From NCBI GenBank assembly GCA_937922655.1, contig CALAJH010000077.1, forward strand, positions 1 to 44,819: 44,819 bases of DNA, given 5' to 3'. Position 1 is the first letter of the stretch; each line of letters begins with the position of its first letter. The stretch is from an uncultured Bacteroidia bacterium (GTDB taxonomy: Bacteria > Bacteroidota > Bacteroidia > J057 > CALAJH01). Below the pieces are notes generated by a model. It saw only the letters and a list, made by a program, of their open reading frames with translations. It made no database searches and was not told the origin of the DNA. Shown here piece after piece: positions 33,430 to 42,721 of the stretch. Position numbers and translations under genes: made by a program.

Positions 33430-33758
33430 CCGTGGCCCATCACCTTGTAAACATACCCGCCTTCGAGCATTAAAAGCGCGATGAGATAAACGACAAACAT
33501 AAAGGGAACGACGATGGTCATCGCCAAGTTCAAGCGTTCAAACTTGACGTGCATGAAATAGGCGACGATGTAGAAAGCCTTGACTATCGTCATGACGATG
33601 AAAATGGCGACTTTGGCGGGGCCTTTGTTCATGGTAAAGGCCACCAAGAACTCAAGCGCCGTTACGGCAAAGAGAATCAAAAACGGCATCCATATCCGTT
33701 GAAAAATGGAACCGGGGGCGTGCAAATGCCCGTCGTCGTGCGATTCGTGTGCGCTCAT
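33426..33758 (-). CDS. Cytochrome c oxidase subunit IV
   Basis: A 110-aa membrane protein with three hydrophobic segments. It starts SAHESHDDGHLHAPGSIFQRIW and contains FYIVAYFMHVKFERLNLAMT, typical of the CtaF/COX4-pro family. The ATG at 33758 is chosen over an upstream frame reaching 33839, because the conserved His-rich start lies here. It overlaps the SCO1 start by 4 bases and follows subunit III by 23 bases. Confidence 0.85.
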   Translation of the reverse strand: MSAHESHDDGHLHAPGSIFQRIWMPFLILFAVTALEFLVAFTMNKGPAKVAIFIVMTIVKAFYIVAYFMHVKFERLNLAMTIVVPFMFVVYLIALLMLEGGYVYKVMGHG

Positions 33759-33781
33759 GGCCGTATTATTAACGTTTAAGG

Positions 33782-34438
33782 TTAAACCAAATAGAAAAAG
33801 GTAAAAACAAAGACCCAAACCAAGTCTACGAAGTGCCAATAGAGGCCGATTTTTTCAACCATTTCGTAGTCGCCCGATTTGAGATAATGCCCTTTATGCA
33901 CCTTCCATGCGATGATAATCAAAAGAATAACGCCCGAGGTAACGTGGCCGCCGTGAAATCCCGTGATGAGAAAAAACAGTTGCGCGAAAACCGCGGGGCC
34001 GTAGGGATTGCCGCTCAGCGTCGAGCCGCCCATGATTAAGTGCGTCCATTCCCACGCCTGACAACCGAGAAACGCGCATCCGCCGATAATCGTCAGCAAC
34101 AAATAAGCCAAAACCTCGTTGTTTTTTCGCCTGTGGCCGGCATCAACGGCCAAAACCATCGTTACGCTGGACATAATCAGAATAAACGTCATCAAGCCGA
34201 CGAACACCAAGGGGGCGTTTCCGTCGTATCCCGGAAAGGCGCTGAAAACAACGTCGGGGTCCGCCCACGTGTCGTGCGAATAGCGAATCATACCGTAACC
34301 GATGAGCAGGCCGGAAAAGGTAAACGCGTCCGAAAGGAGGAAATACCACATCATCAGCTTGCCGTAACGGGAGCCGAAAGGTTTCTTACCTCCGTCCCAA
34401 ATGCTTGCGCTTGGCGCCTGCAGCGTTTGTGTAGCCAT
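33782..34438 (-). CDS. ctaE: Cytochrome c oxidase subunit III
   Basis: Subunit III (CtaE) of an aa3-type oxidase. The 218 aa show about six to seven transmembrane segments. Key motifs are LLSDAFTFSGLLIGY, CQAWEWTHLI, LFFLITGFHGGHVTSGVI and YWHFVDLVWVFVFTFFYL. First gene of the five-gene cluster ctaE - subunit IV - SCO1 - DUF420 - CPMC. Subunits I and II are not in this window. Confidence 0.93.
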   Translation of the reverse strand: MATQTLQAPSASIWDGGKKPFGSRYGKLMMWYFLLSDAFTFSGLLIGYGMIRYSHDTWADPDVVFSAFPGYDGNAPLVFVGLMTFILIMSSVTMVLAVDAGHRRKNNEVLAYLLLTIIGGCAFLGCQAWEWTHLIMGGSTLSGNPYGPAVFAQLFFLITGFHGGHVTSGVILLIIIAWKVHKGHYLKSGDYEMVEKIGLYWHFVDLVWVFVFTFFYLV

Positions 34439-34462
34439 ATTGTACCGACTGATTTAACGACG

Positions 34463-34492
34463 CGAAATTACAAATAATTTTTGTCTTATCAA
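34463..34492 (-). promoter_or_regulatory. Promoter of the oxidase operon
   Basis: Minus strand: TTG (34490-34492), 19 bases, then TAATTTCG (34463-34470), one mismatch from TAnnTTTG. It lies inside and after the AtpI-like stop. Confidence 0.5.
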
Positions 34493-34494
34493 TG

Positions 34495-34683
34495 CTAAAA
34501 ACGTTTAAGCCGTTGAACGAGCCATACCATCGAGGCGACGGACCCCAGAACGGCTCCCGCCAACGTAAACCACGGTTTGACGGTTTCAACCCTCCGGTCC
34601 AACTCCCTGCCCGCAAGCACGAAAATCGCAATGAAAACCACCATTTGCAGGCCCAACGACGAATATTTTAGGTATTTGTTCAC
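34495..34683 (-). CDS. Small AtpI-like membrane protein
   Basis: A 62-aa protein. The sequence YSSLGLQMVVFIAIFVLAGRELDRR plus LAGAVLGSVASMVWLVQRLKRF gives two hydrophobic helices with a charged loop, the pattern of AtpI/AtpQ-like F-ATPase accessory proteins. The start is the GTG at 34683, overlapping the bactofilin TGA in GTGA. No atp genes lie in this window. Function here is not certain. Confidence 0.7.
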   Translation of the reverse strand: MNKYLKYSSLGLQMVVFIAIFVLAGRELDRRVETVKPWFTLAGAVLGSVASMVWLVQRLKRF

Positions 34684-35165
34684 TCGATGCGAAGGGTTTC
34701 GAGTTTGGGAACGGAATCTTTTTTGGTACGATTGGCGGCCAAAAGGTCGGGTATCGGCGTGGACTTGAGCATGTCGTGGGCTTCCTTGCCCATCTTGCAC
34801 CGGCCCGTAAACACCGCACCCTGATTGATGACGATTTTTTCGGTGATGATGTCGCCGAAAATCTTGGCCGTCTCGAGAAGTTGAAGCGTGTCGCGAACGG
34901 TGAGCGTACCGTGGATTTCGCCGCCGACCGTTGCGTTGAGCGCATCGACCTCGCCCGTAATTTTGCCTTTGTTGCCCACGACAAGTTTGCTTTTGCAAAC
35001 CAATTTGCCGTCTATCGTTCCTTCGACGCGAATGTCGCCAACACTCACGACGTCCCCTATAACGACCGCACCCTGCGCCACGATGCTTAACGCCGGCGGC
35101 GCATCCCCGCTTTTACGCACCTCCTCCGTCGGTTTTTTCTTTCCGCCTCCAAATATTGACGACAT
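34680..35165 (-). CDS. Bactofilin family cytoskeletal protein
   Basis: Bactofilins polymerise into beta-helical filaments that organise cell shape and polarity. The 161 aa have a basic, Lys-rich head (SSIFGGGKKKPTEEV), then a beta-helix with repeated Gly-hydrophobic turns. Examples are VAQGAVVIGDVVSVGDIRVEGTI, NATVGGEIHGTLTVRDTLQL and EKIVINQGAVFTGRCKMG. The tail is short and acidic. The ATG at 35165 is chosen; the open frame extends to 35405 without protein-like sequence. It overlaps the AtpI-like gene in GTGA. Confidence 0.9.
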   Translation of the reverse strand: MSSIFGGGKKKPTEEVRKSGDAPPALSIVAQGAVVIGDVVSVGDIRVEGTIDGKLVCKSKLVVGNKGKITGEVDALNATVGGEIHGTLTVRDTLQLLETAKIFGDIITEKIVINQGAVFTGRCKMGKEAHDMLKSTPIPDLLAANRTKKDSVPKLETLRIE

Positions 35166-35202
35166 GGCTTTTTTCTCAGGTTGTTGTCCTTGAATTAGGC
35201 TA

Positions 35203-35231
35203 CGAAAATACAAAAAATTACACCATCCCAA
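35203..35231 (-). promoter_or_regulatory. Bactofilin promoter
   Basis: Minus strand: TTG (35229-35231), 18 bases, then TATTTTCG (35203-35210), one mismatch from the consensus. Confidence 0.5.
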
Positions 35232-35330
35232 TTCACACGGAAAACAATACCGTAGAATTGTGGATAAGTTTGGGTCGGCGGCGACGTTATCCCGAAAAAA
35301 TTCGGCGACGCACCGTGCGTCCAAACGTTG

Positions 35331-35338
35331 TAATTTTG
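35331..35338 (+). promoter_or_regulatory. -7 box of the pseudouridine synthase gene
   Basis: TAATTTTG, an exact TAnnTTTG match. It places the transcript start after the most upstream in-frame ATG (35260), so that ATG is unlikely to be used. Confidence 0.45.
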
Positions 35339-35361
35339 CGTTTGACTCAACAAAACCATCC

Positions 35362-36108
35362 TTGCGTCCGTTTTCACCGCATAAAATCGACTGGGAATCG
35401 CTCATCGTCTATGAGGACGAACGACTTTTGGCCGTCAATAAGCCCGCGGGTATAAGCACTTTGCGGGAACGTCATCGCCCCCATGCCTCCGTCGTCGAAT
35501 TCGTCCGAAAAATTCGCCCCGGCGCCCGGCCGTGCCATCGCTTGGACAAACCCACCTCGGGAATTTTACTCATGGCCAAAGACGGCGAAACCTACCGTAA
35601 AATCGCGCTCATGTTTCAACGCCGACAAATCGAAAAACATTATTGGGCGCTGGTCGAGGGAACCAGAAAATTTAACGACGTGGCGGTCAAAGTAAGAATC
35701 GGCGTGGCCAACGGCAAAGTCTTTCTCGACCCGCAGGACGGCAAAAAATCCTTGACGGTGTTCAACACGGAAAAAGTTTTCGGCCGCCACACCCTGCTCG
35801 ACTGCCGCCCCGTCACGGGCCGAACCCACCAAATCCGCGTGCATTTGGCCTATCTGCGCACGCCCATCATTGGCGACGAACTCTACGGCGGAGACCATAT
35901 TTACCTTTCCCAATTCAAACGAAAATACAAACGCAATCCCGAGGAAACCGAAGAACCGCTCAATCAAGGCTTTCTTTTGCACGCAAAAAAACTGTCCTTT
36001 ATCCACCCGCAAACGGGCCAACCCGTTCTCATAGATTGTCCGCTCTCCAAAAACTTCGAACTTTGCCTCAGAACGCTGGAAAAATACGACCCTCCGCCGA
36101 CGATTTAA
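35362..36108 (+). CDS. RluA-family rRNA/tRNA pseudouridine synthase
   Basis: Converts uridine in RNA to pseudouridine. The catalytic core begins at LLAVNKPAGISTLRERHR. It contains the signature PCHRLDKPTSGILLMAK, with the nucleophilic Asp in HRLDKPTSG, then TGRTHQIRVHLAYLRTPIIGDELYGG. The exact RluA/RluC/RluD subtype is not clear and no S4 domain is seen. The start is uncertain: 35362 (TTG) fits the promoter and the family length (about 248 aa), while the ATG at 35260 would be upstream of the transcript start. Confidence 0.9.
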   Translation: MRPFSPHKIDWESLIVYEDERLLAVNKPAGISTLRERHRPHASVVEFVRKIRPGARPCHRLDKPTSGILLMAKDGETYRKIALMFQRRQIEKHYWALVEGTRKFNDVAVKVRIGVANGKVFLDPQDGKKSLTVFNTEKVFGRHTLLDCRPVTGRTHQIRVHLAYLRTPIIGDELYGGDHIYLSQFKRKYKRNPEETEEPLNQGFLLHAKKLSFIHPQTGQPVLIDCPLSKNFELCLRTLEKYDPPPTI

Positions 36109-36186
36109 CGGCTCGTTACAATATAATTCGGCCCACGTGGAAAAAACAGCGTCGTTTTTTCGTAACTTGCGAAAAATTTTGAAAGT

Positions 36187-37020
36187 ATGAAATCCATCTT
36201 GACGCCGACGGACTTTTCGCCCAATTCGGCCGTCGCCTGCCGATACGCCGCCATGACCGCCGAAAAACTCGGCGCCAAACTAACGGTCTATCACGCCTAT
36301 CACCTGAAGCCGGGCAACCCCTTCACCAGTCTGGACGAAGTGGCGAAATTGGAGCAAAACGCCGCCGCCGACGCAAAAAAGGAACTTCAAGACTTCGTCG
36401 CGCGCGAAATTTCCGCCAAAGTCGAAATCGAAAACGTGGTACGCATGGGTCTGGCCGTTGAAGACATCATCGATTTTGCCGAACAGTTCAAATACGAATT
36501 GATTGTCATGGGAACGCGCGGCGCCAATTCGCTGGAAACCAAACTGCTCGGCACCAATTCAACGGCCGTTTTGTCCCAAAGTAGAATCCCCGTTTTGGTC
36601 GTACCCCACCGCAACGAAGTCAAAGCGTTTGAAAAGATCCTTTTCGCCGCCGACCTTCAACCGGAAAGTCTTTCGGTTTTGCCGCAAGTCGTGGAATTTG
36701 CCCGTGCGTTCAACGCCAAACTTATCGTATTGCACGTCAGCACCGAAAACGAAAAACTCGACTCTTCTCAAATCGAAGAGCGCATCCGCAATATTCAAGG
36801 AAAAATAGACTATCCGAACGTCGAATATTACAATTTTTGGTTTGAGGGGAGCGTTATAGAAGGTCTGGAAACCTACGCCGAGGCCGAAGGCGCCGACCTT
36901 GTCGCCATGGCTACTCACACTCACCGAAAAAACCTTTTCCAACGCATATTCTATCCGAGCATGACGGGGAAAATGGCGGCCTTGGCGCGAATACCGCTGT
37001 TGGCTTTGCCGGTGGTTTAG
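36187..37020 (+). CDS. Universal stress protein with two UspA domains
   Basis: A 277-aa tandem Usp protein, a stress-related ATP-binding-like fold. Domain 1 begins MKSILTPTDFSPNSAVACRYAA and ends with MGTRGANSLETKLLGTNSTAVL (ATP-site-like G-2x-G-9x-G region). Domain 2 starts at KILFAADLQPESL. It ends ADLVAMATHTHRKNLFQRIF and GKMAALARIPLLALP, where the nucleotide motif is weaker. Immediately followed by tgt with no gap. Confidence 0.9.
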   Translation: MKSILTPTDFSPNSAVACRYAAMTAEKLGAKLTVYHAYHLKPGNPFTSLDEVAKLEQNAAADAKKELQDFVAREISAKVEIENVVRMGLAVEDIIDFAEQFKYELIVMGTRGANSLETKLLGTNSTAVLSQSRIPVLVVPHRNEVKAFEKILFAADLQPESLSVLPQVVEFARAFNAKLIVLHVSTENEKLDSSQIEERIRNIQGKIDYPNVEYYNFWFEGSVIEGLETYAEAEGADLVAMATHTHRKNLFQRIFYPSMTGKMAALARIPLLALPVV

Positions 37021-38145
<1,125 letters not shown>

Positions 38146-38177
38146 CCGAATTTTGGCGTTTCGTCGAATATTTGGGC

Positions 38178-38205
38178 TTGGGGCAACGGCGGCGTTTTAC
38201 TTTTG
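38178..38205 (+). promoter_or_regulatory. Promoter upstream of the small protein at 38227
   Basis: TTG (38178-38180), 17 bases, then an exact TACTTTTG (38198-38205), 21 bases before the ATG. Confidence 0.5.
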
Positions 38206-38226
38206 TGGGATAAACGGATTATAAAC

Positions 38227-38409
38227 ATGGTCGCCGAAGTTGTCATGCCGGATGTTTCCCGAGTGTCTATCGTCATCTATTGGAAAACCAATAGCGAGCT
38301 TGACGTATATTTGGATTCCGGGACGATACAAACCTACAAAGGCCATGAGGCCCAAGCGGTGTTCAACCGACTTATATCCGCGAACTTTCCCGTCGAAGTA
38401 ATAGAATAA
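38227..38409 (+). CDS. Small hypothetical protein (60 aa)
   Basis: I do not recognise this protein. The ATG at 38227 lies just downstream of a good promoter box. The 60-aa product (MVAEVVMPDVSRVSIVIYWK... ending ISANFPVEVIE) has mixed beta-strand character and no signal peptide. A longer in-frame version from a TTG at 38203 would start inside the promoter. It is followed after 16 bases by a GTG-start TonB-like gene. Confidence comes from promoter and spacing, not from homology. Confidence 0.45.
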   Translation: MVAEVVMPDVSRVSIVIYWKTNSELDVYLDSGTIQTYKGHEAQAVFNRLISANFPVEVIE

Positions 38410-38425
38410 TCGCTATATTGGCGGC

Positions 38426-39106
38426 GTGAAAACGCTCCGCTTTTTCTTTCTTTCGTTGATACCGGCCGTCACGCCGGCGTGGGTCTTGTGCCAACGGCCC
38501 GAACCGAACGAGTTCGTCGCTCTGGACAAACAACCCTCCGAATTAAACCTTTCCGAGGTCAAGCGCTCGATAGTTTTCCCGCCCGAGGCGTTGGACAGCG
38601 CCGTTTCGGGTAAGGTGTTCGTCAAGGTGTTGGTGGACGAATCGGGCAAGGTCGTCGAACATCAAATCGTCAAAAGCGCCCACAAAACACTGAGCCAAGC
38701 GGTGGAAAGCCGAATTTACGATTTACGCTTTTCCCCCGGCGAACGCGACGGCAAACCCGTCGCCGCATGGGTGACGATACCCTTTCAATTCACGATACAA
38801 GAACCCAAACCGCTGGCGTTGAACGACCGCCTGCCCGTACCGCTAAACCTTGCGGAAATCGTCTCGTTGGTCAAGGCGCCCAAAGGCGTTGCAGCGCCGG
38901 ACAGTCTGGTCGTTGGCGTACACGTTTCGCAAACCGGAAGTCCGCTGGAAATACGCTATCCCCCAAACACGTCGCCCGAATGGAAAACGGCGCTCGAAAA
39001 ACACCTTTACGACCTCAAATTTCAGCCCGCCGTCGTTTTCGACCAACCCCGCGCCATGTGGACGAACGTTAAATTGGATTTAACAAAAATCGGCAAAGGA
39101 AAATAA
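38426..39106 (+). CDS. Exported protein with TonB C-terminal-like domains
   Basis: A 226-aa protein with signal peptide TLRFFFLSLIPAVTPAWVLC. A first TonB_C-like domain has SGKVFVKVLVDESGKVVEHQIVKSAH and LSQAVESRIYDLRFSPGERDGKPVAAWVTIPFQF. This matches the energy-transducer TonB C-terminus (YPxxA...GxVxVxFxVxxxGxV...). A second, weaker copy spans about residues 125-215. Lacking an N-terminal membrane helix beyond the signal peptide, it is unlikely to be a classical TonB transducer and may be a periplasmic relative. The start is the GTG at 38426. Confidence 0.78.
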   Translation: MKTLRFFFLSLIPAVTPAWVLCQRPEPNEFVALDKQPSELNLSEVKRSIVFPPEALDSAVSGKVFVKVLVDESGKVVEHQIVKSAHKTLSQAVESRIYDLRFSPGERDGKPVAAWVTIPFQFTIQEPKPLALNDRLPVPLNLAEIVSLVKAPKGVAAPDSLVVGVHVSQTGSPLEIRYPPNTSPEWKTALEKHLYDLKFQPAVVFDQPRAMWTNVKLDLTKIGKGK

Positions 39107-39181
39107 AATCATCCGTCCCTCCCAATGCTTAACATACGCCTTCGCCGTTTGATTTGCCGTATCCGACGACTTCAAGCATAA

Positions 39182-40438
39182 ATGAACGTCGCGGATTCGG
39201 ACTCCGTTTTAGAGTCAATGAGCAAACCTTTTATGGAACCCATCAGGTTGGACAGCATCGAGGAGGCCGTCGCCGACATACGCGCGGGTAAAATGATCAT
39301 CGTCGTAGACGACGAAGACCGAGAAAACGAGGGAGACTTGGTCATCGCGGCCCAATACGCCACGCCCGAGGTTGTCAACTTCATGGCCAAAGAAGCCCGC
39401 GGATTGATTTGCATGCCCCTGACCGACGCACGATGCGACGAACTCCGCTTGCCGCCCATGGTCGCCGACAACAACGCTCCCCACCAAACGGCCTTTACGG
39501 TGTCGGTGGACTACTTGGGCGGGGGCAACACGACGGGCATATCGGCCCAAGACCGCTCGCGCACCATCATGGCCCTGCTCGACCCTAAAACCAAACCCGA
39601 AGACCTCGGTCGTCCGGGACATATTTTCCCTTTGCGCGCCCGCGAAGACGGCGTTTTGCGTCGCGCCGGCCACACCGAAGCCGCCATCGATTTCGCCCGC
39701 CTTGCGGGACTCGAACCCGCAGGGGTCATCGTCGAAATCATGAACGAAGACGGTACCATGGCTAGGCTCCCCGAACTGCGTCAAATGGCCGACCGTTACG
39801 GATTCAAGCTCGTTTCCATCGCCGACCTCATCGAATACCGCCTCAGACACGAAACGCTCGTCGTCCGAGAAGAAACGGTCAATATGCCCACGGCCTACGG
39901 AGATTTTCAGCTCACGGCCTACAAGCACAAACACACCGGCGAAATCCATTTGGCCCTCACCAAAGGCCAGTGGACAAGCGACGAACCGGTATTGGTGCGC
40001 GTCCACTCCTCCTGCGTTACGGGAGATATATTCGGTTCGTGCAGGTGCGACTGCGGCGAACAACTCCACACCGCCATGCAAATGGTCGAAGCCGAAGGCA
40101 AAGGCGTGATACTTTACATGAATCAGGAAGGGCGGGGCATCGGCCTGCTTAACAAACTCAAAGCCTACAAACTCCAAGAAGGCGGCATGGATACCGTCGA
40201 AGCCAACCTGCATTTGGGATTCAAAATGGACCAACGCGAATACGGCACGGGCGCTCAAATCCTTCGCGACCTCGGCGTGAAAAAAATGCGCCTCATGACC
40301 AACAATCCGGGCAAACGCGCCGCCCTCATGGGCTACGACCTTGAAATCGTCGAACGCGTTCCCCTCGTCGCCCCCGCAAACCCTTACAATCAAAGATATC
40401 TGCAAACCAAAAAAGAAAAAATGGGCCATGCCATATAA
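39182..40438 (+). CDS. ribBA: Bifunctional 3,4-dihydroxy-2-butanone-4-phosphate synthase / GTP cyclohydrolase II
   Basis: Catalyses both starting reactions of riboflavin synthesis. Domain 1 (RibB) has the [11 protein letters not shown] acidic metal motif. It continues with [40 protein letters not shown] and [17 protein letters not shown]. Domain 2 (RibA) carries the zinc ligands Cys-x10-Cys-x-Cys in [20 protein letters not shown], then [16 protein letters not shown]. It ends [22 protein letters not shown]. The 418 aa are complete. No FMN riboswitch (RFN) was seen in the 75 bases upstream. Confidence 0.96.
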   Translation: MNVADSDSVLESMSKPFMEPIRLDSIEEAVADIRAGKMIIVVDDEDRENEGDLVIAAQYATPEVVNFMAKEARGLICMPLTDARCDELRLPPMVADNNAPHQTAFTVSVDYLGGGNTTGISAQDRSRTIMALLDPKTKPEDLGRPGHIFPLRAREDGVLRRAGHTEAAIDFARLAGLEPAGVIVEIMNEDGTMARLPELRQMADRYGFKLVSIADLIEYRLRHETLVVREETVNMPTAYGDFQLTAYKHKHTGEIHLALTKGQWTSDEPVLVRVHSSCVTGDIFGSCRCDCGEQLHTAMQMVEAEGKGVILYMNQEGRGIGLLNKLKAYKLQEGGMDTVEANLHLGFKMDQREYGTGAQILRDLGVKKMRLMTNNPGKRAALMGYDLEIVERVPLVAPANPYNQRYLQTKKEKMGHAI

Positions 40439-40546
40439 AAACCCGCAAAAAATTTTCACTTTAAGCCTACCAACCCTTTTATTATTCGTTGCGGGCAACA
40501 AATCCCTCCCCTTGCCACGCAGTAAAACAAAAAATACGCGCTTACC

Positions 40547-41701
40547 ATGAAAAGAATCGCTATTGCGGCTTTGACGCTGCTTTGTGCCTGTGCCGACGAA
40601 GAAAAAGTAAAGGATGTAAAAACGCTTTTTCGTCCGTCAACGGAACGATTGGAAAAACAAACGTTCGTCGTCCAGGCGGAAAAAATCGAAATTTTGCAAG
40701 GGCGCTACGGTTCGATATGGGCCGTGCCGCCGCGTGCATTCGTGGATTCGGCGGGCAAGGCCGTCGCCGGCGAATTTGAAATCGAACTTATCGAGGCCGT
40801 CCGATGGCGAGACCTTATTGTCGGCGGACTTCAAACGCGTACGGCCGTCGGCGACAGCCTGCTTTCCACGGGAGGAATGTTTCGCCTACGCGCCGTCCAA
40901 AACGGCGCCGAACTTATCCTCAAAGACGGAAAAGGGATACTCGCCTATCTGCCCAAAGACTTCGCCGAAGGAGCGCCGATGAACTTATATTATTCCGATA
41001 CAACGACGGTCGCGGGAACGCCGCTGTGGCGTTTCGCCGCCGGAGAAGGCGCCGACTTTCGCAAGTGCAAGCCCAAATCCCCCGACGACCCCTGTCGAAA
41101 TTGCAAAAAACTCCTCAGACAAATCGCCAAAATCAAACCCCAAAAACCGCCAAAATCCCCCGACGACTGGTTTGGCGGCAGATACGCCTACGACGGCGAT
41201 TCCTTGTATTTTTATTCTTCGGGCAAAAAAACCGGACTGTTTTCCAGAAAAGACATCGAAAAGTGCCGGGAACTTATGGCCGACGACGCCCAAGCCCAAA
41301 AACTTTTTACGCGCGTGGACATAATTCGCAAACAACAAACCTCCGGCACATCTTACTACGTTTTTCAAGTCAACCGCATGGGATGGCACAACCTTGACGT
41401 TCTTGTGAACGAGGAGCGTGGAGAATATTCGGGGGTTGTCGCGAATGCGGACGGAAAACCTGTAAGCATCGAGCTTTGGGACAAAACGCGAAGAATCAAA
41501 ATTGGCGTCCAAACCGACGAACAGGGACGATTCAAGTTTTCATATTTACCCGGAGCCAAGCCCACGCTTTTCGCCTATTCGGAAAACCGTTACGTGCTTT
41601 CGCCCGTCGAGCTTTCGGCCCCCCAACTCCCTCCCTTGAACCTCACTCCCGTCGAAGAGAAGGACTTCGAGGCGACGTTGGAAAAAATTCTTTCTTTTTA
41701 A
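40547..41701 (+). CDS. Lipoprotein of unknown function
   Basis: A 384-aa lipoprotein; the signal peptide ends TLLCAC (modified Cys at residue 13 or 15). The mature part includes GEFEIELIEAVRWRDLIVGG and STGGMFRLRAVQNGAELILKD. A Lys-Pro-rich stretch with Cys pairs (FRKCKPKSPDDPCRNCKKLL) follows. The C-terminal part reads YVFQVNRMGWHNLDVLVN, then a beta-sandwich/CNA-B-like segment (SGVVANADGKPVSIEL, TDEQGRFKFSYLPGAKP). I recall this layout from other Bacteroidota lipoproteins of unknown role. It converges with the response regulator gene. Confidence 0.75.
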   Translation: MKRIAIAALTLLCACADEEKVKDVKTLFRPSTERLEKQTFVVQAEKIEILQGRYGSIWAVPPRAFVDSAGKAVAGEFEIELIEAVRWRDLIVGGLQTRTAVGDSLLSTGGMFRLRAVQNGAELILKDGKGILAYLPKDFAEGAPMNLYYSDTTTVAGTPLWRFAAGEGADFRKCKPKSPDDPCRNCKKLLRQIAKIKPQKPPKSPDDWFGGRYAYDGDSLYFYSSGKKTGLFSRKDIEKCRELMADDAQAQKLFTRVDIIRKQQTSGTSYYVFQVNRMGWHNLDVLVNEERGEYSGVVANADGKPVSIELWDKTRRIKIGVQTDEQGRFKFSYLPGAKPTLFAYSENRYVLSPVELSAPQLPPLNLTPVEEKDFEATLEKILSF

Positions 41702-41731
41702 ATGGGCCGTCGGTTGAGCAATCGAAACGGT

Positions 41732-42478
41732 TTATTCAGCATCGATGCTGAACTTGTAACCGACTCCCTTGACGGTTTGGATGTATTTTTCGCCGAGTTT
41801 TTCGCGAAGTTTGCGAATGTGTACGTCAATCGTTCGGGGAACGACAAGCACGTCCCCACCCCAAACGCCGGTTAGGAGCATGTCGCGGGTAAAGACTTTT
41901 CCGGGCTTGGAGGCCAAGAAGTAAAGCAGTTCGAACTCTTTTTTGGGAAAAGAAATGGGAACGCCGTCGCGGTAAACCAAAAATTCGTCCCAAAGAATTT
42001 CGAGGTCGCCGATGCGGATGTCGGCTTGTTTGTGGTTCAAATCCACGATTACCCCTCTTCGAAGAATGGCCTTGATGCGGCTGACGAGGACGCGGGGTTT
42101 GACGGGTTTGGTGATGTAATCGTCGGCGCCGGCGTCGAAGGCCGCGATTTCGGAATACTCTTCGGAACGGGCGGTAAGAAAAACGATGGGGGTGGTACGG
42201 GTTTCGGTGATTTTTCGAAGCTGACGGCAAACCTCGACGCCGTCGATTTTGGGAAGCATGATGTCGAGAAGAATAAGGTCGGGTTTGACCTTGCGCACCT
42301 GTTCGAGAACCGAACCACCGTCGCGGCACGAAAACACCTCGTAGCCTTCGGAACGTAGGTTGTAGGAGATAAGGTCAATCAAATCCTGCTCGTCTTCAAC
42401 GACGAGAATTTTGGGTTTGTCCATGAGCGACGAGTAGGTGTAGGCGCCTTGCGTTCGGGACGCGGTGGAAACGTTCAT
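41732..42478 (-). CDS. OmpR/PhoB-family response regulator
   Basis: Two-domain DNA-binding response regulator. The receiver domain has the acidic pair in ILVVEDEQDLIDLI, the phosphoacceptor Asp in LILLDIMLPKIDG, and the conserved Thr/Lys in VFLTARSEE and DDYITKPVKPR. The OmpR-type winged helix ends FPKKEFELLYFLASKPGKVF, then PRTIDVHIRKLREKLGEKYIQTVKGVGYKF. No histidine kinase is adjacent, so its partner is elsewhere. Start uncertain: the ATG at 42478 with A-rich upstream sequence is chosen, while the ATG at 42424 begins the conserved domain and the ATG at 42502 is also possible. A TATATTTG promoter box lies at 42533-42540. Confidence 0.9.
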   Translation of the reverse strand: MNVSTASRTQGAYTYSSLMDKPKILVVEDEQDLIDLISYNLRSEGYEVFSCRDGGSVLEQVRKVKPDLILLDIMLPKIDGVEVCRQLRKITETRTTPIVFLTARSEEYSEIAAFDAGADDYITKPVKPRVLVSRIKAILRRGVIVDLNHKQADIRIGDLEILWDEFLVYRDGVPISFPKKEFELLYFLASKPGKVFTRDMLLTGVWGGDVLVVPRTIDVHIRKLREKLGEKYIQTVKGVGYKFSIDAE

Positions 42479-42532
42479 GCTTTTACGACTTTTTTTTCTC
42501 ATAATCGTTGGAATGCCCACCGATTATATGGG

Positions 42533-42566
42533 CAAATATAGGGGTGCTATGCTACAATAACGTCAA
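42533..42566 (-). promoter_or_regulatory. Promoter of the response regulator
   Basis: Minus strand: TTG (42564-42566), 23 bases, then an exact TATATTTG (42533-42540), 31 bases before an ATG at 42502 and 55 bases before the preferred ATG at 42478. Confidence 0.5.
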
Positions 42567-42721
42567 GCCCACGTTATGAATATGTTTAATTTTGCGAATT
42601 TATTTTGTTTGAGTTCCAAATTCTATAACATTCGCAAGAATGTTTTGGTTGCAAGAAACTTTACACATTTTCACGGCAAAACTCAACAACGCCCCCGTCG
42701 CCCCGCACCTTAACTTCGCGT

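Noticed and set aside
35166-35405. Bactofilin frame extending upstream
   Set aside because: The extension has no protein-like sequence, overlaps promoters and the divergent gene.
39107-39181. FMN riboswitch before ribBA
   Set aside because: The 75-base gap is too short and I find no RFN consensus such as AGGGGCA.
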